Of a DNA stretch of 64,000 nt, positions 9,451 to 17,962 are shown in pieces (the first letter of the stretch is position 1; each line of letters starts with the position of its first letter). Source of the stretch: Candidatus Nitrosotenuis chungbukensis (lineage in GTDB: Archaea > Thermoproteota > Nitrososphaeria > Nitrososphaerales > Nitrosopumilaceae); contig NZ_AVSQ01000017.1 in assembly GCF_000685395.1 (NCBI RefSeq), positions 62,001 to 126,000 on the forward strand. Direction: 5' to 3'. The notes under the pieces are model-generated. The model was not told where the DNA came from. It saw nothing but the letters and a program-made list of their open reading frames with translations, and did no database searches. A program made the position numbers and the translations under genes.

Positions 9451-10244
9451 GACTTGTAGAGGTTCTTTAGATATGCGTCTTCTGCCACAAGTTCGTTTAT
9501 TCCGGCTAGGACTCCCGTAATTATTGCGTCATTTAGGTTAAAGACTGGCTGAATTGTTTTTCCGTCCTTGTCCTTGTAGATAATCTCGATCATGAGATCG
9601 TGCTCATTTAGGCCCTTTTGCCTCGATATGATGCTTGCCTTGATGATGCCTTCTGCAGAAAATACGATCTCTCTTGAATCGCTAGACGTGAAAACAACTC
9701 GATGCTTTTCGTTCTTCTTGTGCTCAAGTACGAGCATTCCTCCAATGTTTGGCAGATCCCACCCGGGATACCCTTCGACATAGTCACATTGGTATTTCCT
9801 GAAATCTGATTTTGTAAAGTATTCCTTAGAATTGATTGCGCACGAGTCCTTTAGGTGGATTATCTGCTCTTTTATGTATCTCCATAGGTTGCTCTCGAAT
9901 CTTTTTGCAGTATAAAATTTCGTTAGTGTTGCAGCTATTCCTATCACCGGGATGACAAACAATGGTGCTGAAGATAGGAGGTTCTTTCCCCATTCACCCG
10001 TCCCTATTTCTATTTCGATATTATCGGGAGTTCCGTTTATTGAAATGTTTATGCTTCTCCTGGTTCCAGTAGTGGTTCTCAAGATCCCGTTCTTTCTTGC
10101 CTGAATAAAGCACCATGATGGGGGGTTTCCCTTGTCCTTTGATATGGCCACCTCAAAGCTATGCTCTTGCAAATATGTGGTGATCCTCGTTGTAAGCCTG
10201 TCGATATCAAGACAACAATCAAAAAATCGTTGCGTTTTTGTCAT
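9444..10244 (-). CDS. Hypothetical protein with one central membrane segment
   Basis: With the ATG at 10244 the product is 266 residues (MTKTQRFFDCC). The frame can be read from 10352, but that N-terminus is unlike the body and was rejected. A single hydrophobic stretch, APLFVIPVIGIAATL, lies at about residues 93-110. The C-terminal half is mixed alpha/beta and ends in a helical tail. The first half, with an amphipathic QARKNGILRTTTGTRR region, may be a small alpha/beta domain. No family is recognised. It is divergent from the Toprim gene at 10378. Confidence 0.6.
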   Translation of the reverse strand: MTKTQRFFDCCLDIDRLTTRITTYLQEHSFEVAISKDKGNPPSWCFIQARKNGILRTTTGTRRSINISINGTPDNIEIEIGTGEWGKNLLSSAPLFVIPVIGIAATLTKFYTAKRFESNLWRYIKEQIIHLKDSCAINSKEYFTKSDFRKYQCDYVEGYPGWDLPNIGGMLVLEHKKNEKHRVVFTSSDSREIVFSAEGIIKASIISRQKGLNEHDLMIEIIYKDKDGKTIQPVFNLNDAIITGVLAGINELVAEDAYLKNLYKSH

Positions 10245-10377
10245 TTTGTACTGGATCACTGTTATTGTGGATAAGAAGACTAGTCTGCATGTTATGAACA
10301 AAATATTTCTGAATTTGTGAACATTAGTACAATGTTCAATTTTAAATAGCAACTGTGATCATACTAGCACGTAAGCA

Positions 10378-10797
10378 ATGCAGGTTATAGAAAGCGAAAT
10401 CTATGGAATTAGGGAGTTCATAGATTCGTTGAATTCTGAAAAAGAAAGCGCTGTAATTGTCGAAGGAAAGCGCGACTCTGCAGCGCTCAAAAAACTAGGG
10501 TTCACTGAAAAAGTCTTGGAATTTCACAGATTTGGGGGATTGACAAAATTTGCAGACTCGGTATCGGATCATAAGAATCTGATCCTACTCTTTGATTCTG
10601 ACAGAAAAGGCAAGTACCTGACAAGAAGGGTAATTGAGCAATTGGAGCATAGAACAAGAATTGATCTGTCCTACAAGAAAAAACTGGCTCAAATCACAAA
10701 AGGCAAGGTTCGCACAATCGAAGAACTGGACCGATACGGGCAGTTTTTGTACGGCGCTGCCGACCATGGCCATTGGGAACCAAAAAATCCTTTTTAA
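10378..10797 (+). CDS. Toprim-domain protein (UPF0292 / RNase M5-like)
   Basis: This 139-residue protein carries a single Toprim fold: a glutamate in IVEGKRD (about 28-34) and the acidic DSD motif in LLFDSDRKGK (about 71-75). These are the metal-binding residues shared by primases, topoisomerases and RNase M5. Archaeal stand-alone members are assigned to UPF0292 and their substrate is unknown. The region caattttaaatagc just upstream may hold the promoter. The next gene's promoter overlaps this gene's 3' end. Confidence 0.8.
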   Translation: MQVIESEIYGIREFIDSLNSEKESAVIVEGKRDSAALKKLGFTEKVLEFHRFGGLTKFADSVSDHKNLILLFDSDRKGKYLTRRVIEQLEHRTRIDLSYKKKLAQITKGKVRTIEELDRYGQFLYGAADHGHWEPKNPF

Positions 10798-10820
10798 GCA
10801 ATACTGCCATTAATAGCGAG

Positions 10821-11033
10821 TTGAAGTTCTTTGGCCGTAACGACAACACGTGTGATAAGTGTAAGCAAAAATTCAAGACTCATGAAGAACTGATTCGTCA
10901 TGCGCGACACGACCACCATCAGGTCATCCCAAAATGTGCCGAATGTGGCAAGGAATTCATCCACGAAAAAGACCGACTGCATCACGCAAAAGAAGAGCGC
11001 CAAAAAAAGCTGTCAAAGCGCGGCTTGGACTGA
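10821..11033 (+). CDS. Small protein with two C2H2 zinc fingers
   Basis: The product has two fingers: CDKC-x12-HARHDH and CAEC-x12-H. Both fit the C2H2 pattern of nucleic-acid-binding microproteins. The frame could be read from an ATG at 10773 inside the Toprim gene. However, the TATA-like ctttttaag at about 10790 lies roughly 27 bases before a TTG at 10821, giving a leaderless 70-residue product that starts MKFFGRNDNTC. The C-terminus is strongly basic (RQKKLSKRG). DNA or RNA binding is plausible, but the target is unknown. Confidence 0.7.
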   Translation: MKFFGRNDNTCDKCKQKFKTHEELIRHARHDHHQVIPKCAECGKEFIHEKDRLHHAKEERQKKLSKRGLD

Positions 11034-11096
11034 AAAAATCTTTTATCAATTTAGTAAAAAATTATGCGTATTCCTTTTTAATCGGAAAAACGTAAT

Positions 11097-11171
11097 ATGT
11101 GCTCAGGCAAGCAGGACGATCTCTTGCTGAGAGTAAAATCGCAGCATCATGTGAACTTGTTTGCCTCCTGA
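11097..11171 (+). CDS. Possible 24-residue leaderless ORF
   Basis: An ATG at 11097 starts a 24-codon frame ending in TGA at 11169-11171. The TATA-like ctttttaatc at about 11074-11083 is correctly placed for a leaderless start. The peptide (MCSGKQDDLLLRVKSQ...) has no recognisable feature. The same promoter could instead drive a short non-coding RNA. Confidence 0.2.
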   Translation: MCSGKQDDLLLRVKSQHHVNLFAS

Positions 11172-11217
11172 ACTTTACAATCTTCTTAAAATTCATCATA
11201 TGAGCGTGTTTGACAGA

Positions 11218-12495
11218 TTAGGCTTGATCTATGATTTTGGGGATTCTAATGATGAATTTTGTCGGGTTGTTCTGTATTGTGATTTTTCCTTTGTGTGCAT
11301 CTACAATGTTTTTACAGCTCACCAGTCCAAGCCCGGTTCCATGAGGCTTTGTTGTAAATAACGGATCAAATATTTTGGGCATTATGTCGTCTTTGATTCC
11401 AGGACCAGAGTCCTCAACTTCGATTATGACATCATGTAAATCACTATCCCATCTGATGAATATTGCACCGTTTTTTTCCCCAATCGCCTGAACTGCGTTT
11501 GAAATGAGATTGCTCAACAACACCACTAATTGTTTTTGATCACATCTCAAGGTTACGTCATTTTCCGGTATGGTGAGTTGAATATTTGCTGGAATTTCTG
11601 TCGTTTTGGCAGCTGATGTGATTATTTCTCTTACCGAGTTTTCTCTGAGCTGTGGCTCTTTTGTTCTAACAAAATCCATCATGTCCTCTATCTGGCGATT
11701 CATTCTTTGCGCAGACATCTCGATCATTTTGTAGCGCTCTTTTGTTTTTTCATCAACGTTGCCTGATCTTGACACGAGTATCTCTGACGCCATCTTAATC
11801 ACCCCTAATGGATTCCTCAGATCATGTGCAAGACGTGCGGTCATTTCGCCAATCGTGTACATTCTCTCCATTTTCGTTAATCGCTCCGTGTCTTCTTTCA
11901 AAATTCTAAGGACCAACCACATCATGAAAAGATGAATTCCGATGTTTACGATGGCAAGTGTGATTTGGAGAAGAATCAGATTTGTGGACATTTTCTCTGC
12001 TTCCAGCCCTAGCTCCAAAGTCAGAGCATCGTTTTGCTCTACCAGTTTTTCTGCAATTTGATTAATTTCAAGCAGCTTGGACTTTGTTGTATCTATATCA
12101 AACTCTGATCCGATGAACTCCATTATCTTCTCATCGTATTTTGCAAATGAATCGTAAATTGCCTCCCATTGAGGATAAAACTTTGCGTCTAGCGGATCTA
12201 TTTTTAATCCCGATTCGCTCCCTCCGTTTTTGAGAAACATCAAGTTGTTTTCATAGTCTTTGAGAGCCAAAATCAGGTTCTCCTGTGATTCTCCATCGAT
12301 GTTATAGTTTTGTAGCTTGACAAGAACATTTACTGTAAGAAACCTGTCCTTCCCAGCTACGTTCACGGCGTTTCCTAGAAATATTTTTTCAGATTCTAAT
12401 GTCTGCAAAGAAAGGAAACTTGACAGTATTATTACAATTTGAATTGCAATGATTATGCTGATTTTTCTTGAGGCGTTAACTGGTTTTTTCGACAT
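11218..12495 (-). CDS. Membrane sensor histidine kinase
   Basis: This 425-residue kinase has an N-terminal membrane helix (about 12-30), an extracytoplasmic domain (about 31-172) and a second helix (about 173-197). The extracytoplasmic part begins with a PilJ-like NAVNVAGKDRFLT segment. The HisKA domain carries the phospho-acceptor His224 in RLAHDLRNPLG. The HATPase domain has its N box near 338 (NLISNAVQA) and the DSGPGI and GTGLGL ATP-lid motifs. No response regulator is adjacent. It lacks the palindromic box found before the other kinase gene at 49413. Confidence 0.9.
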   Translation of the reverse strand: MSKKPVNASRKISIIIAIQIVIILSSFLSLQTLESEKIFLGNAVNVAGKDRFLTVNVLVKLQNYNIDGESQENLILALKDYENNLMFLKNGGSESGLKIDPLDAKFYPQWEAIYDSFAKYDEKIMEFIGSEFDIDTTKSKLLEINQIAEKLVEQNDALTLELGLEAEKMSTNLILLQITLAIVNIGIHLFMMWLVLRILKEDTERLTKMERMYTIGEMTARLAHDLRNPLGVIKMASEILVSRSGNVDEKTKERYKMIEMSAQRMNRQIEDMMDFVRTKEPQLRENSVREIITSAAKTTEIPANIQLTIPENDVTLRCDQKQLVVLLSNLISNAVQAIGEKNGAIFIRWDSDLHDVIIEVEDSGPGIKDDIMPKIFDPLFTTKPHGTGLGLVSCKNIVDAHKGKITIQNNPTKFIIRIPKIIDQA

Positions 12496-12672
12496 CTGAA
12501 AGTACTACTCCCCTACCGTAGAAATCTCAGCATTATTATGAATACGTATTGCTTCTCATCTGAATATGTGCGAGTTGTCTTTTGACGAAACGTGTGGATT
12601 CTAATCTTATTTTTAATCACTCTGGAACACGCCACGATCGTATTTATCTAAACCAAAATACCAAACTCTGTA

Positions 12673-13353
12673 TTGAAAGCAGATTCGCCAAAGGATTTGG
12701 TTCCAGCATTTTTTGACAATACTGCACAAACCTATGATTCTGTGGTAAATTGGACAACCTTTGGAAAAGACAGATACTGGAAAAGGGAGATTCTCAAACA
12801 AATTCCTAACTGCGAAACAATACTTGACCTTGCTTGCGGGACAGGCATACTTACATTTCAGATGGCAAAACAGTTTCCGAATTCCAAAATAACTGGCATA
12901 GACATTACAGAAAGTTATCTGAACGTGGCAAAAAAGAAAAATCCGTATCAGAGTGTTTCTTTTCTAAAACAAGATGCAGAAAAACTAGATCTTTCACAAA
13001 AGTTTGACTGCATTGTATCATCGTACATTCCAAAATATTGTGACCCTAAAAGTCTCATTCCAGTGTGCCTGAATCACCTAAAACCTAATGGAAAGATAAT
13101 TTTGCATGATTTTACATATCCAAAAAGCAGCATCGTCAAGTCCTTGTGGAATACTTATTTTGTCATATTGAGTGTGGTTGGTTATTTTCTTCCATCATGG
13201 AAGAAAGTGTTTGCAGATCTTCCAAAACTGATACGGACTACAAAATGGCTAGATGATTATGAACAGGTCATGAAAGAACACGGTTTGGAAACCCACTTGC
13301 AGTCATTGACTTGGAACAGTTCAGCCATTCTGACAGGCATAAAGAAGATCTAG
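12673..13353 (+). CDS. Class I SAM-dependent methyltransferase
   Basis: This 226-residue protein has the SAM-binding motif I LDLACGTG (about 55-62), the acidic motif II in ITGIDIT and the post-motif QDAEKLD. It resembles UbiE/MenG-type enzymes, including an N-terminal FFDNTAQTYDSV segment, so a quinone or lipid substrate is possible but unproven. A hydrophobic stretch near residues 160-175 may contact the membrane. It starts with TTG; the TATA element tatttatcta (12641-12650) supports a leaderless start. The 3' end overlaps the convergent neighbour. Confidence 0.85.
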   Translation: MKADSPKDLVPAFFDNTAQTYDSVVNWTTFGKDRYWKREILKQIPNCETILDLACGTGILTFQMAKQFPNSKITGIDITESYLNVAKKKNPYQSVSFLKQDAEKLDLSQKFDCIVSSYIPKYCDPKSLIPVCLNHLKPNGKIILHDFTYPKSSIVKSLWNTYFVILSVVGYFLPSWKKVFADLPKLIRTTKWLDDYEQVMKEHGLETHLQSLTWNSSAILTGIKKI

Positions 13354-13701
13354 CCGTATTTCCTCTGAAACTTGAAACCAGACCGAACTATCTTGTACTA
13401 TTTCATAATCTCTTGTGATTTTTTTCCCATCAGTGCTTATTGTAATTACGATAGCGCGCCGATGTGCCACGACGTGGTGTTTTTGCAATATGGTGCCGAT
13501 TCCTTCTTTTTTCCTCAAGAGTTCTGCTAGTATGTGTCGCGGGATTGCCTTTGAGTCAAATCGCACCGTGGCAGAAACTATGGGAAATTGATCTGCTGAA
13601 ATGATTATTTTTCTTAGGTACTCGGTTTTACCTATTGGAGTTTGCTCAATTACGTTAAAACCGACATTTCTTTTTAGAATGTCTGCTACTGTTTGCTCCA
13701 T
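13321..13701 (-). CDS. Chorismate lyase-like (DUF98) fold protein
   Basis: With ATG at 13701 the product is 126 residues; a TTG at 13722 would add seven. The order of elements matches small chorismate-lyase/UTRA-like proteins: an N-terminal helix (VADILKRNVGF), a strand with YLRKIIIS, then IVSATVRFD, a LAELLRKKEGIGTIL segment and a final strand pair. In archaea this fold includes 4-hydroxybenzoate synthases and unassigned members. I infer the fold and do not claim the activity. It overlaps the methyltransferase gene tail to tail by 33 bases. Confidence 0.5.
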   Translation of the reverse strand: MEQTVADILKRNVGFNVIEQTPIGKTEYLRKIIISADQFPIVSATVRFDSKAIPRHILAELLRKKEGIGTILQKHHVVAHRRAIVITISTDGKKITRDYEIVQDSSVWFQVSEEIRLDLLYACQNG

Positions 13702-13780
13702 GTGACCAATAGGAGTATTCAAAATTGTTTCTGCTAAGATCTCTAGAGTGTTCGTATGATATTATACTCTGATCAATCAA

Positions 13781-14467
13781 TTAAAGATGTCTTACTATTA
13801 GATAGCATACCGTAATAACAATAACGCCGATGCTTGTGAGTTGCAATGTGATTTCTTTTCTACGTACCTTTGAATGATCTGAAGACTTACGCTTTAGCTC
13901 CTTGTATCTTCTTGAAGTAATTATCAGCAAGTAGCTCAGCGCGCCAGCTATTCCTGCCATCATGACTGTTTCAAATGATATTGAATTTGATTGAATTGCC
14001 GAGCCTGCAAACACTGGCAGTATGCCCCAGGATACAACAAACGTCAAGTTATTGTGGAATCGTCCTTTGAATAATTCCAAGTTATACGCAAAAAGAAAAA
14101 ATGACTCTAAAATTCCAATTGGGATCAATAGCGGCGAATCCAAAAATGCGTAATGCAGTCCTATTGCAAATGCTCCTCCCAATGAGAGCAGCGATATCGC
14201 CACCAGTTTTCTTTTAGATAAAAATCCCCACGGCTTGGTCTTACTCCCTATGGAATCAAGGCAGTGTGCTGTTACTCCAAGTGCAAGAAAATACAAGACG
14301 CAGATTGCCACAAGCCTGTCTGTGGAAAAATCAGTGGTAAACGAGCCCCATGCGGCAAAGGACACCACCATTCCAGTGTATGGCAAAAACAAGATTCCAA
14401 CGCTTATTCTAAAACTCTTTGAGCCAAACTTTGGGACAAACCATTCTGACGTTCTGTCTTTTTGCAT
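13781..14467 (-). CDS. Polytopic membrane protein, UbiA-like
   Basis: The 228-residue product (start MQKDRTSEWF) has about seven hydrophobic segments. The first loop, AHCLDSIGSKTKPWG, recalls the NDxxDxxxD loop of UbiA prenyltransferases but lacks the full acidic pattern. The second, YNLELFKGRFHNN, recalls the YNxxLK segment. It may be a divergent UbiA relative without clear catalytic residues. The start at 14467 was preferred over 14518 because a TATA-like atataag lies about 25 bases upstream. Confidence 0.6.
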   Translation of the reverse strand: MQKDRTSEWFVPKFGSKSFRISVGILFLPYTGMVVSFAAWGSFTTDFSTDRLVAICVLYFLALGVTAHCLDSIGSKTKPWGFLSKRKLVAISLLSLGGAFAIGLHYAFLDSPLLIPIGILESFFLFAYNLELFKGRFHNNLTFVVSWGILPVFAGSAIQSNSISFETVMMAGIAGALSYLLIITSRRYKELKRKSSDHSKVRRKEITLQLTSIGVIVITVCYLIVRHL

Positions 14468-14589
14468 AGTTCCTTTATGCACTTTCTTACTTATATTGTG
14501 GATTGGGTGTACAAACACTGCAGGTGTTCATTTTGTGCCGTATGGATTCATCTAAGATATTGCCAAAAAATAAAGAAAAGATTGGAAGG

Positions 14590-15372
14590 TTATTTGCTTC
14601 CAATCAAAAAGATTACGCTTGCTGATGTGCTGACGTCCTGGTCGGATGAAAACACTGGTGTTGGTGCCCTGGAATCCATGGCACTTTCTGCCTTTGCGTA
14701 ATAGTACGGCATTGGTGGTGGAGTTGAAAAACTATCCAAAATAACTGATTTTACGCCAATTATTTGGTAGTCTAGTGGAACTAATGCCTTGTCTGCTCGC
14801 TCTCTTGCGTTTTCGATTGCCTTTGACAACAAGTCATCACTTAGTTTCTTTTGTTTGTCAGGAGACAATGAAAAGTACACTGTGTCTACTCTGTTGACGC
14901 CTTGATCTACTGCTGCGTCTATGATGCTCGATACCAAATCAAGTTTTGCTGTTTTTACCTTGATTATGTTAGAGACGCTGTATCCGGTAAGCTTTTGCTT
15001 CCAAATCCCCGTCTCTTTTTCTTGGTATGACTCATACACTGGGTAGATGCTAAACTGGGCAGTGCTTATCTCAGATTCGGTTATACCTACTCCCTTGATT
15101 GCTGCTACTACTCCATTCATCATTTCAGAGTTTGCATCGAGTGCTTCTTTGGCAGTCGGTTTTTGAACTTCTACTCCGAACTGAACATTCACCAAATCCG
15201 GTTTTATCGTTGCAGTTGCGGTTCCGCTCACTGAGATTGTCTTTTCTCGTGATGGGTATGGGGTCGGCTCTGTCTGTGCTTCTGCTAGGCTTCCCGATGG
15301 GATTGCACCAAGAGCAAAGGCCATAACAAGAACGATTCCTGTCGCCGCTGCGATTGTCAATGTTTTGTTCAT
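14590..15372 (-). CDS. Secreted SIMPL-domain (DUF541) protein
   Basis: The 260-residue product begins with a signal peptide or membrane anchor (MNKTLTIAAATGIVLVMAFALGAI). A SIMPL domain follows, starting with EKTISVSGTATATIKPD and containing KAIENARERADKAL near residues 185-200. SIMPL proteins such as E. coli YggE are periplasmic and form oligomers; their role is linked to stress responses. The frame reaches back to 15450, but those extra codons are rejected in favour of the signal peptide. It is divergent from the membrane-anchored regulator gene at 15464, which may control it. Confidence 0.85.
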   Translation of the reverse strand: MNKTLTIAAATGIVLVMAFALGAIPSGSLAEAQTEPTPYPSREKTISVSGTATATIKPDLVNVQFGVEVQKPTAKEALDANSEMMNGVVAAIKGVGITESEISTAQFSIYPVYESYQEKETGIWKQKLTGYSVSNIIKVKTAKLDLVSSIIDAAVDQGVNRVDTVYFSLSPDKQKKLSDDLLSKAIENARERADKALVPLDYQIIGVKSVILDSFSTPPPMPYYYAKAESAMDSRAPTPVFSSDQDVSTSASVIFLIGSK

Positions 15373-15418
15373 GGTATGGTATCGGCATTTTGTGCTATAA
15401 CCTTTGATTAAAATAGAA

Positions 15419-15439
15419 TTTAATAGAAAATCTATTAAA
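15419..15439. promoter_or_regulatory. Perfect 9+9 palindrome in a divergent promoter
   Basis: The arms TTTAATAGA and TCTATTAAA are perfect inverted repeats separated by AAA. The right arm coincides with the position expected for the TATA box of the regulator gene at 15464, 25-32 bases before the ATG. The left side lies about 50 bases from the start of the SIMPL gene. This is a good candidate operator for autorepression by the ArsR-like protein encoded next to it. Confidence 0.6.
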
Positions 15440-15463
15440 GAAGCATCCAAATAGCCTTGTTTT

Positions 15464-16150
15464 ATGGGTGATTCAGAAGATCCGGTTGGAATTAATGATA
15501 AAATCGAAATTCTCTCAACTGATGATCAAAGAATAAAGGCAGTAGGCGAGCTTCTCAGCTCCGATTCTAGCAGAACAATTCTGCAGTTATTGTTCAATGA
15601 ACACATGACTGCAAACCAAATTGCGCAAAAAACTGAAACATCGTTGCCATTGGTGATGTATCATCTAAAGAAAATGCAAGATGCAGGTGTTGTTTCTGTA
15701 TCATCCACTGGAAAAAATACGAAATCACACAACATGAAGTATTACACCGTTGACAAGTTTGCAATCGTAATTTTACCATCCGGACTGTCAGAAAAGGCAA
15801 AATCAAGCAAGTCGCTGCATAATTCTTTTAATCGAATTTACAGATTTGCGACAATTGGTGGGGCCGCACTTGCAACGTGGTTTTCATCCCAGTTCATACA
15901 ACACCAACAGACGGCAGTATACGAATCATCACCAAGTGCTGACTCGATGATGAAGGCTGCCCCGGAAATGGCACAGAAAACATTACAGGCGCCTGAAGCA
16001 TCGCAAGCTGCACAAGAAACAGGAATTCAAATGTACCAAGCTACAACTGGCGAGCCAACCACTGACATCTACCTGTCCATAATTGTGACCCTGAGCGTGG
16101 TTGTCGTAGGGCTCATCATAGAGCGAATAATTCGTGCACGCAAAAAATAA
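15464..16150 (+). CDS. Membrane-anchored ArsR-like winged-helix regulator
   Basis: The 228-residue protein has an N-terminal winged-helix domain (about 20-105; AVGELLSSDSSRTILQLL, then the recognition helix TSLPLVMYHLKKM). One hydrophobic segment lies near residues 125-143 (FATIGGAALATWFSSQF). A Gln/Ala/Pro-rich linker follows, and a C-terminal membrane helix (about 203-220) ends in a basic tail. Two membrane spans would put the linker outside the cell, so this may be a one-component transmembrane regulator. The SIMPL gene is divergent, and a perfect palindrome overlaps this gene's own TATA position. Confidence 0.8.
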   Translation: MGDSEDPVGINDKIEILSTDDQRIKAVGELLSSDSSRTILQLLFNEHMTANQIAQKTETSLPLVMYHLKKMQDAGVVSVSSTGKNTKSHNMKYYTVDKFAIVILPSGLSEKAKSSKSLHNSFNRIYRFATIGGAALATWFSSQFIQHQQTAVYESSPSADSMMKAAPEMAQKTLQAPEASQAAQETGIQMYQATTGEPTTDIYLSIIVTLSVVVVGLIIERIIRARKK

Positions 16151-16182
16151 CACTAAAAACTACACTGATACCTCATGAAATC

Positions 16183-16401
16183 ATGGCTCTCACAAACAGG
16201 GAAAAGGCAATAGTTGCAGTATCAAACGCAATTTCAGTGTATTCGGTATACACGAAAAATCCCGACATGCTGCCAAAAAACATGTCAATGATTGACTTTA
16301 TTCTAAAATCCACCCCGGAACCTCTCAAAAAAGAGATCTCGATGGATCTAATTGACGAAATTTTTGCATATGTCTCCAATACGAAAACTGAACTTTCATA
16401 A
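16183..16401 (+). CDS. Small conserved-looking hypothetical protein
   Basis: This is a 72-residue helical protein (MALTNREKAIVAVSNAISVYSVY...) with no signal peptide, cysteine motif or known domain. It lies in the same direction between the ArsR-like gene and purP with short gaps (32 and 27 bases), so it may be co-transcribed with purP. The amino-acid composition is normal for a real protein. Function unknown. Confidence 0.6.
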   Translation: MALTNREKAIVAVSNAISVYSVYTKNPDMLPKNMSMIDFILKSTPEPLKKEISMDLIDEIFAYVSNTKTELS

Positions 16402-16428
16402 AGCCAGCAATTTAACAAAAATTAAAAG

Positions 16429-17454
16429 ATGACTACTATTGCAACGCTTGGCTCCCATTGTGCACTACAGGTTCTAAAGGGGGCAAAAGACGAGGGCCTC
16501 AAAACGCTTCTTGTCTGTGAAAAAAAGCGCGAGAGCCTGTACCGAAGATTTGGGTTTATCGACAAGTTAGTTCTGGTGGACTCGTTTTTAGACATTCTTG
16601 ATTCAAAATACTCGAAAATTCTGGAAAAAAACGATACTGTTTTGATTCCACATGGCACGCTGATTGCCCAGATGAGCACAGAACAGATTGAGTCAATCAA
16701 GGCTCCGATATTTGGCAACAAATGGATTCTAAGGTGGGAGTCTGACAGAAATCTAAAAGAAAAACTGATGCTTGAGGCAAATCTTGACGTCCCAAAATCA
16801 ATCCCAAATCCAAAAAACATCAAACGACTGACAATCGCCAAAAGACATGGTGCGGCTGGCGGCAAAGGCTACTTTCTTACGTCTAGCGAAAAAGACTATA
16901 TCAAAAAAAGAAACTACCTGATCAAGACGGGACTGATCAAAGGCGATAAGGACCTGTACCTGCAGGAATATGTGATGGGGGTTTTGGCATATCTACAATT
17001 CTTCTACTCTCCACTAAAAGACGAGCTAGAGTTCTTCGGAGTTGACAAAAGGCACGAATCTGATATTGAAGGGCTGGCAAGAATTCCATCCCAGCAACAA
17101 ATGGGAATGGATTACATTTCCTCGTTTAATGTCATAGGGAACAGCCCGATGGTGCTGCGAGAATCATTGCTTGACGCAGTATATGGTATGGGTGAGAGAT
17201 TCGTCAAAGCATCAAAGAGACTAGTCAAACCTGGGATGAACGGCCCGTTTTGCATAGAGGGCGTGTATGATCAGGATGGCAAATTTTGGACATTTGAGTT
17301 TTCAGCACGTATCGTTGCTGGAACGAACATCTACATGGATGGCTCGCCATATTCCACATTACTGTATGACGTCCCAATGAGCATGGGCAGAAGAATAGCT
17401 AGGGAAGTAAAAACAGCAACAAAACAAAAGAAACTGGATAAAATTACTACCTAA
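16429..17454 (+). CDS. purP: FAICAR synthetase (5-formaminoimidazole-4-carboxamide ribotide synthetase)
   Basis: PurP is the archaeal ATP-grasp enzyme that formylates AICAR with formate and ATP, the penultimate step of purine synthesis. The 341-residue length is typical. Family features are the N-terminal TLGSHCALQVLKGAKDEG, the ATP-grasp KRHGAAGGKGYFL loop (about 138-150), FYSPLKDELEFFGVDKR, and the C-terminal GPFCIEGVYD and FEFSARIVAGTN. The 3' end overlaps the convergent PEFG-CTERM gene by 8 bases. Confidence 0.93.
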   Translation: MTTIATLGSHCALQVLKGAKDEGLKTLLVCEKKRESLYRRFGFIDKLVLVDSFLDILDSKYSKILEKNDTVLIPHGTLIAQMSTEQIESIKAPIFGNKWILRWESDRNLKEKLMLEANLDVPKSIPNPKNIKRLTIAKRHGAAGGKGYFLTSSEKDYIKKRNYLIKTGLIKGDKDLYLQEYVMGVLAYLQFFYSPLKDELEFFGVDKRHESDIEGLARIPSQQQMGMDYISSFNVIGNSPMVLRESLLDAVYGMGERFVKASKRLVKPGMNGPFCIEGVYDQDGKFWTFEFSARIVAGTNIYMDGSPYSTLLYDVPMSMGRRIAREVKTATKQKKLDKITT

Positions 17455-17923
17455 AGCGCATCAGTTTTGTTCTAGAGAACATTATTGCCATGGTAGAAAC
17501 AATTCCCATTATTGCCAACACTCCGAGCGGGAATTCTGGAATTACACTCGTTCCGATGATTTCAATTTCTTCAGTTGCGATAGGAATTACAAATGATATC
17601 TCTGTCGTGTCTTCAGTATGTGCAATGGAATAAACAGTTTCAGCGCCGTCGAGCAGTATGATGAATTCGTCGTTTTCTGCACCGATTAATTCTGATGGAA
17701 ACGATAGTTCAAACGTTGATTCGTCCACATTTGCGGTTCCAATCAAAAGAGAGGGCAGTTCCTTATCGATATCCATAGAAATTACCTCCCCATCAAAACT
17801 GTAAGCCAGATTGAACGTTCCTTCATCTATCTCAAGATCATAACTTCCAGACTCTGAAAAGGAGAGCGGAACCATCGACAAAATCACAATCGTGCTGATA
17901 GCAAAAAGATAATTTTTCAACAC
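17447..17923 (-). CDS. Secreted protein with PEFG-CTERM-like sorting signal
   Basis: The 158-residue product has an N-terminal signal peptide (about 1-23), a beta-rich acidic body, and a C-terminal tripartite signal: IPEFPLG, a hydrophobic helix (about 134-150) and a basic end (RTKLMRFR). This is the architecture of archaeosortase substrates in Thaumarchaeota (PEFG-CTERM). The motif here is PEFP-L-G rather than canonical PEFG. The protein is expected to be processed and lipid-anchored or linked at the cell surface. No archaeosortase gene is in the window. Confidence 0.75.
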   Translation of the reverse strand: MLKNYLFAISTIVILSMVPLSFSESGSYDLEIDEGTFNLAYSFDGEVISMDIDKELPSLLIGTANVDESTFELSFPSELIGAENDEFIILLDGAETVYSIAHTEDTTEISFVIPIATEEIEIIGTSVIPEFPLGVLAIMGIVSTMAIMFSRTKLMRFR

Positions 17924-17962
17924 CTTTTGTTAACCTATAACAATATAGATTTTTCCGTATTT

